Assembly: GCA_023390955.1 (NCBI GenBank)
Contig: JAEWBW010000331.1
Location: forward strand, 1 to 5,650
Direction of reading: 5' to 3'
DNA from: Pseudomonadota bacterium
Lineage (GTDB): Bacteria > Pseudomonadota > Alphaproteobacteria > Rhizobiales > Xanthobacteraceae
Length of the DNA stretch: 5,650 bases
Under the pieces are notes generated by a model. That model was not told where the DNA came from. It saw nothing but the letters and a program-made list of their open reading frames with translations, and ran no database searches. The translations under genes and the position numbers were made by a program. Numbering within the stretch: the first letter of the stretch is position 1; every line of letters starts with the position of its first letter. Positions 1-5,462 of the stretch are shown piece by piece.

Positions 1-5
1 GTTCA

Positions 6-30
6 GGAACGATCGTTCATAGACCCGGTT
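6..30 (+). promoter_or_regulatory. Candidate EcfG-type (general stress sigma factor) promoter
   Basis: GGAAC at 6-10 is followed after 16 bases by GGTT at 27-30. This is close to the GGAAC-N16/17-cGTT consensus known for EcfG sigma factors of alphaproteobacteria; the C before GTT is a G here. The -35 element overlaps a perfect 12-bp palindrome, GAACGATCGTTC (7-18). It points toward the glucan synthase start 240 bases downstream, which would make a long leader. The motif is short and one match by chance is quite possible. Confidence 0.3.
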
Positions 31-65
31 GGCACTGCTCGCGCTCTCACGACGCGGTCGGGCGT

Positions 66-87
66 GACGTTCCGGGTTCGGAACGTC
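66..87. promoter_or_regulatory. Inverted repeat with 9-bp perfect arms upstream of the glucan synthase
   Basis: GACGTTCCG (66-74) and CGGAACGTC (79-87) are perfect reverse complements separated by the four bases GGTT. As DNA this could be an operator for a dimeric regulator; as RNA it would be a stable tetraloop hairpin in a leader transcribed from a promoter further left. It lies just before the A4-led direct repeats at 95-156. The structure is seen directly; the regulatory role is inferred. Confidence 0.5.
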
Positions 88-94
88 CGCTCCG

Positions 95-156
95 AAAATG
101 ACATCCCTGAAAAGGACATCCCCCTAAAAGGGCTGCCCTTAAAAGGACATGCCGTC
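95..156. repeat. Four degenerate 15-16 bp tandem direct repeats, each starting AAAA
   Basis: Copies begin at 95, 110, 126 and 141. The core is AAAAGGACATCCC, with variants AAAATGACATCCC, AAAAGGGCTGCCC and AAAAGGACATGCC. A further AAAAGG occurs at 169. The third copy contains a 13-bp palindrome, AAGGGCTGCCCTT (128-140). The spacing of about 1.5 helical turns is too regular for random GC-rich DNA. It could be an array of protein-binding sites controlling the glucan synthase. Short open frames across it on both strands give repetitive peptides with no recognisable protein character, so I treat it as non-coding. Confidence 0.55.
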
Positions 157-163
157 ATACCAG

Positions 164-191
164 TTGTGAAAAGGCGGGGCAGAGTTATGCT
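164..191 (+). promoter_or_regulatory. Candidate housekeeping promoter of the glucan synthase gene
   Basis: TTGTGA (164-169) and TATGCT (186-191) are separated by 16 bases, each matching four of six positions of the sigma-70 hexamers. Transcription would begin near 198, leaving a leader of about 70 bases before the ATG at 270. It sits directly downstream of the direct-repeat array, a suitable place for an activator or repressor to act. The call rests on short motifs only. Confidence 0.3.
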
Positions 192-269
192 TCCTTTGCC
201 GCGGACACGGTCGGATCTCGGGGACGGATCCGCTTCCCTGCCATCCCAGCCCCTCATGGTTTAGCCGCG

Positions 270-2960
270 ATGCGCGCTGTCGTCGCCGTAGTCTTGTTGG
301 TGTCCGCATTGCACGCGGCCGTCTGGGGCGTGCTGCAGGAGAAGATCCCGGCGCCCGAATTCAAGGGCATCCTGCCGAGCCTGTCCTACACGCCGTTCGA
401 GCCCGGCCACGTCACCGACCTTACGGTCGATCCGCAGAAGGTCCGCTCCGACCTCAAGACGCTGTCGACGGCAACGCGCGCGGTGCGCGCCTATTCGGCC
501 GGCGAAGGCAACGAGCTGGTGCCGGCCATCGCCAACGAATTCGGCATGAAGGTCATGGTGGGCGCCTGGATCAACAAGGATCCCGAGCGCAACAAGCGCG
601 AGATGGACGCTGCGGTCTCGCTGGCCAAGCGCAACGGCAACGTCAACGGCATCGTCGTCGGCAACGAAACCATCTACCGCGCCGATCAGAAGGTCGAAGA
701 CCTCATCGAGCTGATCAAGAAGGTGAAGTCACAGGTCAACGTGCCCGTGACCACCGGCGAGATCTGGAACATCTGGCTCGAGCACCCCGAGCTCGCCTCC
801 TCCGTCGACTTCATCGCCGCGCACATCCTGCCCTATTGGGAAGGCTTTTCCGACACGCAGGCCGTCGACCAGGCGATGATCATCTATCAGAAGCTGCGCG
901 ACGCCTTCCCGGGCAAGCGCATCGTGATCGCCGAATTCGGCTGGCCGAGCGCGGGCTACAATCTGAAGGCCGCAACCCCGGGTCCGTTCCGGCAGGCGGT
1001 GACGCTGCGCGATTTCGTCAGCCGCGCCGACTCCATCGGCATGGAGTTCAACATCGTCGAAGCCGTCGATCAGCCCTGGAAATTCTTCGAAGGCGGCGTC
1101 GGTCCTTACTGGGGCGTCTTCAACGCCGCGCGCGAACCGAAATTCAACTGGACCGGCCCGGTCGTGAACCCCGACTACTGGAAGCTCGCGACCATCGCGC
1201 TGCTGGTCGGCATCTTGCTGTCGCTGCCGATCCTGCGTCTGTCGGAGCCGACCGTGCGGCAGACCGTCCTGCTGGCCGCGACCGCCAACGGCGTCGGCGC
1301 CTGGGTGGCGACCGTGTTCTCCTTCTGGAACACCCACTATTTCGTGTTCGGCTCGGCCTTCGCGCTGACGCTCGGCATGATCCTGCTCGTGCCCCTCGTC
1401 CTGATCGCGATGGCGCGCATCGAGGAGATCGCGGCGGTTGCCTTCGGCCATGCCCCGCGCCGCCTGCTCAGCAAGGGCAAGAACCTGGCTAATAACAGCA
1501 TGACCGAGGCGGCGGCCGCCGCCGGCCCCGACTACTATCCAAAGGTGTCGATCCACATCCCGGCCTATTACGAGCCGGTCGACATGCTCAAGCAGACGCT
1601 GGATGCGCTGTCACGGCTGAACTACCCGAACTACGAATGCGTGGTCATCATCAACAACACGCCCGATCCCGCCTTCTGGCAGCCGATCCAGGATCACTGC
1701 CGCGCACTCGGTGAACGCTTCAAGTTCATCAACGCCGAGAAGGTGCAGGGCTTCAAGGCCGGCGCACTGCGGATCGCGATGGAGCGCACCGCAGTGGACG
1801 CCGAGATTATCGGCATTCTCGACGCCGACTATGTCGTCGAGCCCGACTGGCTCAAGGACCTCGTGCCGGCCTTCGCCGATCCCCGCGTCGGCCTGGTGCA
1901 GGCGCCGCAGGAGCATCGCGACGGCGATCTCTCGATCATGCACTACATCATGAACGGGGAATATGCCGGCTTCTTCGACATCGGCATGGTCCAGCGCAAC
2001 GAAGAGAACGCCATCATCGTGCACGGCACAATGTGCCTGATCCGTCGCGCCGCGATGGACATGGCAGGCGGCTGGTCGAGCGACACGATCTGCGAGGACT
2101 CTGACCTCGGCCTCACGATCCAGCAGCTCGGCTGGGTCACCCACTACACCAACGTGCGCTACGGCCAGGGCATGCTGCCCGACACCTACGAGGCCTTCAA
2201 GAAGCAGCGCCACCGCTGGGCCTATGGCGGTCTCCAGATCGTCAAGAAGCACTGGCGGCGTTTCCTGCCCGGCGCGAGCCGGCTGACGCAGAACCAGAGG
2301 CGCGAATACGGTCTCGGCTGGCTGAACTGGCTAGGGGCCGAAAGCCTCGGCGTGCTCGTCGCCATCCTCAATCTGATCTGGGTGCCGATCGTCGCCTTTG
2401 CCGACATCGCCATCCCCGACAAGATCCTGACGCTGCCGATCATCGGCGCCTTCGTGGTCTCGCTCGTGCACTTCCTGTCGATGTACCGCGCCCGCGTCGC
2501 GATCAAACCCGGCCAGATGCTGGGCGCGATGATCGCGGCGATGAGCGTGCAGTGGACGGTATCGCGCGCAGTGGCGCAGGGCCTGATCACCGAGCACATC
2601 GCCTTCGCGCGCACCTCCAAGGGCGGCCTGTCGCGGATGTCGATCGAGTTCCAGGCGTTCTGGGAGGCCGTGATCGGCAGCCTGCTGCTGATCGGCGCCG
2701 GCGTGCTGATCGTGTCCAACGGCTACAAGCAGATTACCGAGATCTACATCTATGCCGGTGTGCTGATCCTGCAGAGCCTGCCGTTCCTGGCGGCGGTCGC
2801 CATCGCGATCCTCGAGCTCAGCCGCATCAACTCGTTCCAGTTCTGGCGCGACTCGGCCGTGCGTGCCGCCGAGTTGATCGGCCTGCGCCCGGTCGCACTG
2901 CCGGGGCCCGACGGCTACTCGCAGCCGGTGCCGAGCGAGGTGCGGCGGGAGGCGAACTGA
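270..2960 (+). CDS. ndvB: Bifunctional beta-glucan synthase: GH17 domain fused to GT2 processive glycosyltransferase (NdvB-like)
   Basis: This 896-residue inner-membrane enzyme probably polymerises UDP-glucose into beta-1,3 (or 1,3/1,6) glucan. Residues 1-21 form a signal anchor. Residues about 30-300 are a GH17 domain with both expected catalytic glutamates: E133 in GNE (acid/base) and E222 in AEFGWPS (nucleophile). Membrane helices follow at about 303-325, 331-353 and 355-381. The GT2 domain spans about 424-655, with DAD (D518, D520), ED (E609, D610) and QRHRW (646-650), the signature of processive synthases. Helices near 683-711, 720-738, 749-768, 798-817 and 826-849 complete the pore-like part. 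Size and domain order fit NdvB of Bradyrhizobium, which makes periplasmic cyclic glucan used in osmoadaptation and nodulation. No ndvC neighbour is visible, so a paralogue is possible. The GH17 domain probably works as a transglucosylase. The ATG at 270 is the first good start in frame, although its SD is weak. No damage is seen. Confidence 0.93.
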   Translation: MRAVVAVVLLVSALHAAVWGVLQEKIPAPEFKGILPSLSYTPFEPGHVTDLTVDPQKVRSDLKTLSTATRAVRAYSAGEGNELVPAIANEFGMKVMVGAWINKDPERNKREMDAAVSLAKRNGNVNGIVVGNETIYRADQKVEDLIELIKKVKSQVNVPVTTGEIWNIWLEHPELASSVDFIAAHILPYWEGFSDTQAVDQAMIIYQKLRDAFPGKRIVIAEFGWPSAGYNLKAATPGPFRQAVTLRDFVSRADSIGMEFNIVEAVDQPWKFFEGGVGPYWGVFNAAREPKFNWTGPVVNPDYWKLATIALLVGILLSLPILRLSEPTVRQTVLLAATANGVGAWVATVFSFWNTHYFVFGSAFALTLGMILLVPLVLIAMARIEEIAAVAFGHAPRRLLSKGKNLANNSMTEAAAAAGPDYYPKVSIHIPAYYEPVDMLKQTLDALSRLNYPNYECVVIINNTPDPAFWQPIQDHCRALGERFKFINAEKVQGFKAGALRIAMERTAVDAEIIGILDADYVVEPDWLKDLVPAFADPRVGLVQAPQEHRDGDLSIMHYIMNGEYAGFFDIGMVQRNEENAIIVHGTMCLIRRAAMDMAGGWSSDTICEDSDLGLTIQQLGWVTHYTNVRYGQGMLPDTYEAFKKQRHRWAYGGLQIVKKHWRRFLPGASRLTQNQRREYGLGWLNWLGAESLGVLVAILNLIWVPIVAFADIAIPDKILTLPIIGAFVVSLVHFLSMYRARVAIKPGQMLGAMIAAMSVQWTVSRAVAQGLITEHIAFARTSKGGLSRMSIEFQAFWEAVIGSLLLIGAGVLIVSNGYKQITEIYIYAGVLILQSLPFLAAVAIAILELSRINSFQFWRDSAVRAAELIGLRPVALPGPDGYSQPVPSEVRREAN

Positions 2961-2973
2961 GGGCCGTGAGCCG

Positions 2974-3014
2974 ACGCCGGACCACGTGATCAGAAGTCAC
3001 GTGCTCTTCGGCGT
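2974..3014 (+). terminator. Nested stem-loop after the glucan synthase gene, possible terminator
   Basis: Fourteen bases after the stop codon, ACGCCG (2974-2979) pairs with CGGCGT (3009-3014). Inside it, CACGTGA (2983-2989) pairs with TCACGTG (2997-3003) around a 7-base loop. It is well placed to end the glucan synthase transcript or protect its 3' end. There is no clear run of T after the stem, so it is not a textbook intrinsic terminator. The CACGTG halves could also be protein-binding sites. Confidence 0.45.
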
Positions 3015-3044
3015 GGATGGCGGGCCGACCGGCGCTTGAGATTC

Positions 3045-3060
3045 CCGGCCTAAGGGCCGG
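3045..3060. repeat. Short GC hairpin CCGGCC-TAAG-GGCCGG
   Basis: Perfect 6-bp arms flank a 4-base loop in the long gap between the glucan synthase and the tRNA. It could be a second 3'-end structure or a dispersed palindromic element; nothing in the window decides between them. In the stretch 2961-3280 I see no believable gene: the overlapping open frames are Arg/Pro-rich, and the rightward one runs straight through the tRNA. Confidence 0.35.
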
Positions 3061-3114
3061 AAACCGCGAAGGAATTCCCTGCTCTGCCGCGATCCGCGCC
3101 AGCCCCGCACGCTA

Positions 3115-3143
3115 TTGACCTCGGCGGCGCAGCCCCCTACACA
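3115..3143 (+). promoter_or_regulatory. Candidate sigma-70 promoter of the tRNA-Lys gene
   Basis: TTGACC (3115-3120) and TACACA (3138-3143) are separated by exactly 17 bases. The -35 matches five of six consensus positions; the -10 matches at the T, A and fourth-position A. Transcription would begin near 3150, giving a 5' leader of about 130 bases on the tRNA precursor. It is the best promoter-like pair in the gap and points at the tRNA. Confidence 0.45.
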
Positions 3144-3244
3144 GCGCGGGCCGAGAGCACATGATCCGGAAATCGCCTTACCGGCCTTCCCCGCAACGTC
3201 TCCAAAGCGTGGCGGCAAGACATGTTTCTCGAATGACCGAAGCC

Positions 3245-3268
3245 GATGGCGATCATTCTCTCGCCATC
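3245..3268 (+). other. Stem-loop in the 5' leader of the tRNA-Lys precursor
   Basis: GATGGCGA (3245-3252) and TCGCCATC (3261-3268) are perfect 8-bp arms around the 8-base loop TCATTCTC, ending 12 bases before the mature tRNA. In the transcript it would form a stable hairpin just upstream of the RNase P cleavage site. It may help precursor folding or processing; that role is inferred. Confidence 0.45.
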
Positions 3269-3280
3269 ACGCGGCCATGG

Positions 3281-3356
3281 GAGCGCGTAGCTCAGCCGGT
3301 AGAGCACGTGACTTTTAATCACGGGGTCCTGGGTTCGAGCCCCAGCGCGCTCACCA
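3281..3356 (+). tRNA. tRNA-Lys (anticodon UUU)
   Basis: A full cloverleaf can be drawn by eye. The acceptor stem is GAGCGCG (3281-3287) with CGCGCTC (3346-3352), then discriminator A3353 and encoded CCA (3354-3356). The D stem GCTC/GAGC (3290-3293, 3302-3305) carries the loop AGCCGGTA. The anticodon stem CGTGA/TCACG (3307-3311, 3319-3323) holds the loop CTTTTAA, with anticodon TTT at 3314-3316. The T stem CTGGG/CCCAG (3329-3333, 3341-3345) carries the loop TTCGAGC. All stems are fully paired over 76 bases. UUU reads AAA and, by wobble, AAG lysine codons. There is no integrase or 3'-end duplication nearby, so no sign that it has served as an integration site in this window. Confidence 0.97.
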
Positions 3357-3374
3357 ACGCCGGCCCGCCGGCGT
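3357..3374 (+). terminator. GC-rich hairpin abutting the tRNA 3' end
   Basis: ACGCCGG (3357-3363) and CCGGCGT (3368-3374) are perfect 7-bp arms around the loop CCCG, starting at the base after the CCA. Its position suggests a tRNA 3'-end or termination signal. It has no following T run, so termination may be inefficient and transcription could continue into the membrane protein gene at 3414. Confidence 0.5.
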
Positions 3375-3413
3375 GAACCGCGGGCTACTCATCCTGAGCA
3401 TGCAGTTTGACGA

Positions 3414-4013
3414 ATGAGCCCATCGCTCCTGGACACGATCAGCGCCTGGTTTGAAAATCTCGGCAGTCTCACGCCGGGCTCGGTCATGGCCGTCAGCCTC
3501 GTGTTTCTGGTCATGGCCTTCATCGTGCTTCCTCGCACACCGCTGATCTGCGCAGCCGGCGCCGCCTTTGGCTGGAAGGTTGCCGGGATCATCCTGTTGA
3601 GCGGCACCCTCGGCGCCATCCTGGCCTTCCTGACGTCGCGCTATGTCGCCTCGAACTGGTTTCGCAAGAAGCTCGAGAGGAAGCCGAACTTCGGCGTCAT
3701 CGCACAAGCCGTCGACGAGGAAGGCTGGCGCATCATCGCGTTGATGCGTCTTGGCGTGCCCCTGCCCGGAGCGGTTCAAAACTACCTGTTCGGCCTGACC
3801 AAGATTGACGTCGCGACCTATTCGATCTCGACCTTCGTTTTCACTGCGCCGCAGGTGTTCCTGTATTCCTTCCTGGGCGCGACCGGCCGAGCTTCCCTTC
3901 TCGATCAGAATCTCGGGACCTCGCTGATCGCGCTGGCGTTGATCATCGCGATCGTTGCCCTGATTGGATGGCGCGTGAGAGTCTTGCTCTCGCGGCGAGC
4001 GCCGTTGGCCTAG
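3414..4013 (+). CDS. TVP38/TMEM64 family (VTT domain, DedA-like) inner-membrane protein
   Basis: A 199-residue polytopic membrane protein with the features of the VTT (SNARE-associated/DedA-like) domain. These are the GAAFG turn at 49-53, SGTLGAxxxF...RY at 63-77, and the conserved RLGVPLPGAVQN...G stretch (R112, P116, P118, N123, G127). Hydrophobic segments lie near 22-42, 56-76, 106-126, 136-157 and 168-188. Relatives are proposed to move or scramble phospholipids or polyprenyl-phosphate lipids, or to support membrane potential; the substrate cannot be told here. The length is typical for bacterial members. The start at 3414 has no clear SD. A five-codon frame (3400-3417) overlaps it by ATGA and might couple its translation. 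The nearest upstream gene is tRNA-Lys, and no separate promoter is obvious, so read-through is possible. Confidence 0.88.
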   Translation: MSPSLLDTISAWFENLGSLTPGSVMAVSLVFLVMAFIVLPRTPLICAAGAAFGWKVAGIILLSGTLGAILAFLTSRYVASNWFRKKLERKPNFGVIAQAVDEEGWRIIALMRLGVPLPGAVQNYLFGLTKIDVATYSISTFVFTAPQVFLYSFLGATGRASLLDQNLGTSLIALALIIAIVALIGWRVRVLLSRRAPLA

Positions 4014-4083
4014 AGCCGGCCTTCGCGTTCATGCGTTGCCTAGAGAGACCTTGCTCGCGTCGAGGGCCCATCATACGCTGCAG

Positions 4084-4099
4084 CCTTTGAGTTCAAAGG
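4084..4099. promoter_or_regulatory. Palindrome overlapping the SD of the small exported protein gene
   Basis: CCTTTGAGTTCAAAGG is a 16-bp sequence with 7-bp perfect arms around GT. Its right half contains AAAGG (4095-4099), the likely SD of the gene starting at 4112. As DNA it could be an operator; as RNA it can fold into a 6-bp stem with loop AGTT that hides the SD. The symmetry is seen directly and control is inferred. Confidence 0.4.
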
Positions 4100-4111
4100 T
4101 ATCGCAAATTG

Positions 4112-4684
4112 ATGTTTGTTAAGTTGAATTTGGCCGTTTTGATCGGCGCGTGCGCACTGGCCGTCATCCCGAACGTTGCGCAAGCTCAGCAATCTCCAAA
4201 ACCTCCGCTCGGCGTCAAACAGGTTCATGACGTCGCAAATGCGGTCGTTGCAAGCCGAGGCGGCAATATCCGCTTGTCGCTCGACAGGTGCGATGACGCT
4301 GCGCTTGAAGCGACTTGCTACTATTCGGTCAGCGGCAATCCGGTGAAGATCACCGCCAAGTCGAGTTTCGGCGAGGACAAGCGCCTCGCCTACATCGATC
4401 TGGAGGCACCGGTCGACAAGGAAAATACCGACCGGTTGTATCGCTTGAGCACCTTGTTTGCGCTCACCATGTCGCCCGGGATTTCGGACGCTGACGTAAC
4501 CGCGATCCGGGCCGATCTGAACAAGGCGCGGGACAATTTGTTTGGCGACGCTCGGAGTGAACGCGCCGGCCTCACATTCATGTTGCAGCTCGGGCTCGAT
4601 AAGCCACGGGCATGGTGGGAGAGATGGTTTCTGAGCGCGCCCAAGAGCACGCTGAGAATCCTCGTCGAGAGCGCCTACAAATAG
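4112..4684 (+). CDS. Small exported protein of unknown function
   Basis: I do not recognise the family of this 190-residue protein. It begins with a typical Sec signal peptide: Lys near the N terminus, a hydrophobic core through residue 20 or so, then AQA-QQ, with signal peptidase I cleavage likely after about residue 26. The mature part of about 165 residues is periplasmic or secreted, with no further membrane segment. Two cysteines near residues 60 and 69 (C-D-D-x6-C pattern) could form a disulfide. The C-terminal part has the Trp-rich KPRAWWERWF. The ATG at 4112 follows AAAGG by 12 bases. An adjacent TTG at 4109 is spaced better (9 bases) and would add one residue. Early codons (TTT, GTT, TTG, AAT) are less GC-rich than those of the neighbouring genes. 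It starts 98 bases after the VTT gene and converges with the leftward gene across 52 bp. Confidence 0.82.
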   Translation: MFVKLNLAVLIGACALAVIPNVAQAQQSPKPPLGVKQVHDVANAVVASRGGNIRLSLDRCDDAALEATCYYSVSGNPVKITAKSSFGEDKRLAYIDLEAPVDKENTDRLYRLSTLFALTMSPGISDADVTAIRADLNKARDNLFGDARSERAGLTFMLQLGLDKPRAWWERWFLSAPKSTLRILVESAYK

Positions 4685-4736
4685 CGCCGGTCCGCCCGCA
4701 CGAGTCGGCGAGCCCTTGAGCGCGCGTGCCGCGCCC

Positions 4737-5393
4737 TCAGCTTTCCGGGGCCGCCGTCGTCGCCGGCATGGTGAGCGGAGCCCCGCCAACCGATACAGGT
4801 CCGATCGGCTTCGACTGCCGAACCATCCGCTTGCGCATCGCCGCCGACAGACCATAGCGGGCGTTCGCTCGGCGAATGGAGGACGTGACGTCGGACATCA
4901 TGACGTTCTGCAGCGAGTCGACTTTCGCCATGAGTGTGGAGAGTTGCGAAGAGACCTTCTTCACATCGACCCGCTCGTCCGTGATGCTCTGCCGCAGCGA
5001 CAGCATCACCATCGAATCCTGCTGCTGCAGCGTCGCGTTCTGCTGCAACACGCGATTGGCTTCCAGCAGCGAAGCGGTGTGCTGCTGCTGCGCAGACTGG
5101 ATCTCCTTCAAGGCCGCGACGACCGGATCCGGCTTTGGCGCGGGAGCCTCCAGGCGCGGAAGCAGCTCTGCCAGATGGCCGACATTCAGCGACTGAAAGT
5201 CGGACGGGAGCGTATAGATCGCCGCCGCACCATTGATGGCGATGGCGCATACCGACAAGGCCAGGATCGATTTCCGGCTGGACTGCCCGGTTGGCTCTGG
5301 AGCTTCAGTAGGTTCGGGCGCCGAGATGGCCAGCGCGAGCGCTGCGGGGTCGAATTCCTCGACGGGGGCTTGCACTTCCGATGACGTGGTCAC
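4737..5393 (-). CDS. Uncharacterised single-pass membrane protein with predicted coiled coil
   Basis: Family not recognised. From the GTG at 5393 it is 218 residues: an acidic, Pro/Ala-rich N-terminal tail to about 40, one membrane helix near 42-60 after SSRKS, a Pro-rich linker, then a Gln-rich helical stretch of about 90-175 that looks like a coiled coil, and a basic then Pro/Ala-rich C terminus. The basic residues before the helix suggest a cytoplasmic tail and a periplasmic coiled coil, hence a tether or scaffold rather than an enzyme. The start is uncertain. GTG 5393 has GAGG nine bases upstream. GTG 5447 would add 18 residues and has a stronger AAGGAGG only four bases upstream, but that SD and start lie in the 5416-5462 hairpin. 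Its extra codons are Arg-rich with visibly lower third-position GC, so I prefer 5393. Confidence 0.8.
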   Translation of the reverse strand: MTTSSEVQAPVEEFDPAALALAISAPEPTEAPEPTGQSSRKSILALSVCAIAINGAAAIYTLPSDFQSLNVGHLAELLPRLEAPAPKPDPVVAALKEIQSAQQQHTASLLEANRVLQQNATLQQQDSMVMLSLRQSITDERVDVKKVSSQLSTLMAKVDSLQNVMMSDVTSSIRRANARYGLSAAMRKRMVRQSKPIGPVSVGGAPLTMPATTAAPES

Positions 5394-5415
5394 GTGCGTT
5401 GACCTCAATGAGCGA

Positions 5416-5462
5416 GTAAAAGGAGGCCGTCGCCGGAACGTCGTCACGACGCCTCCTTTTAC
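5416..5462 (-). promoter_or_regulatory. Hairpin enclosing a perfect SD and alternative start; attenuator or terminator
   Basis: GTAAAAGGAGGC (5416-5427) and GCCTCCTTTTAC (5451-5462) are perfect 12-bp arms. GTCG/CGAC (5429-5432, 5447-5450) extend the stem past one bulged C. Read leftward, the 5' arm holds AAAAGGAGG, the loop holds the GTG at 5447, and the 3' arm holds the complementary CCTCCTTTT. Translation from 5447 would thus be blocked when folded. The A4-stem-T4 arrangement also fits a bidirectional intrinsic terminator or an attenuator in the leader of the gene starting at 5393. Confidence 0.65.

Noticed and set aside
1..84. GTTC/GAAC motifs suggesting an alphaproteobacterial LexA (SOS) box.
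   Set aside because: The required GTTC-N7-GTTC spacing is absent; the GTTC pairs are 10 or 3 bases apart.
3..264. Short open frames on both strands across the glucan synthase leader (84 and 66 residues).
   Set aside because: Their repetitive peptides come from the direct repeats and the inverted repeat. There is no SD or recognisable domain, and the two overlap each other.
729..2719. Long leftward and out-of-frame open frames inside the glucan synthase gene.
   Set aside because: High-GC shadows. The main frame carries all GH17 and GT2 motifs without interruption, and the shadows give Arg/Asp/His-rich sequence with no domain.
3281..3374. tRNA-Lys as an integration site with a nearby mobile element.
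   Set aside because: No integrase, no direct copy of the tRNA 3' end and no composition break downstream within the window.
3115..3376. Rightward and leftward open frames overlapping the tRNA.
   Set aside because: They run through or into a fully paired tRNA-Lys and encode low-complexity basic peptides.
4716..5384. Rightward open frames opposite the leftward coiled-coil gene.
   Set aside because: Arg-rich shadow sequences. The leftward frame has a membrane helix, coiled-coil pattern and sensible codon use.
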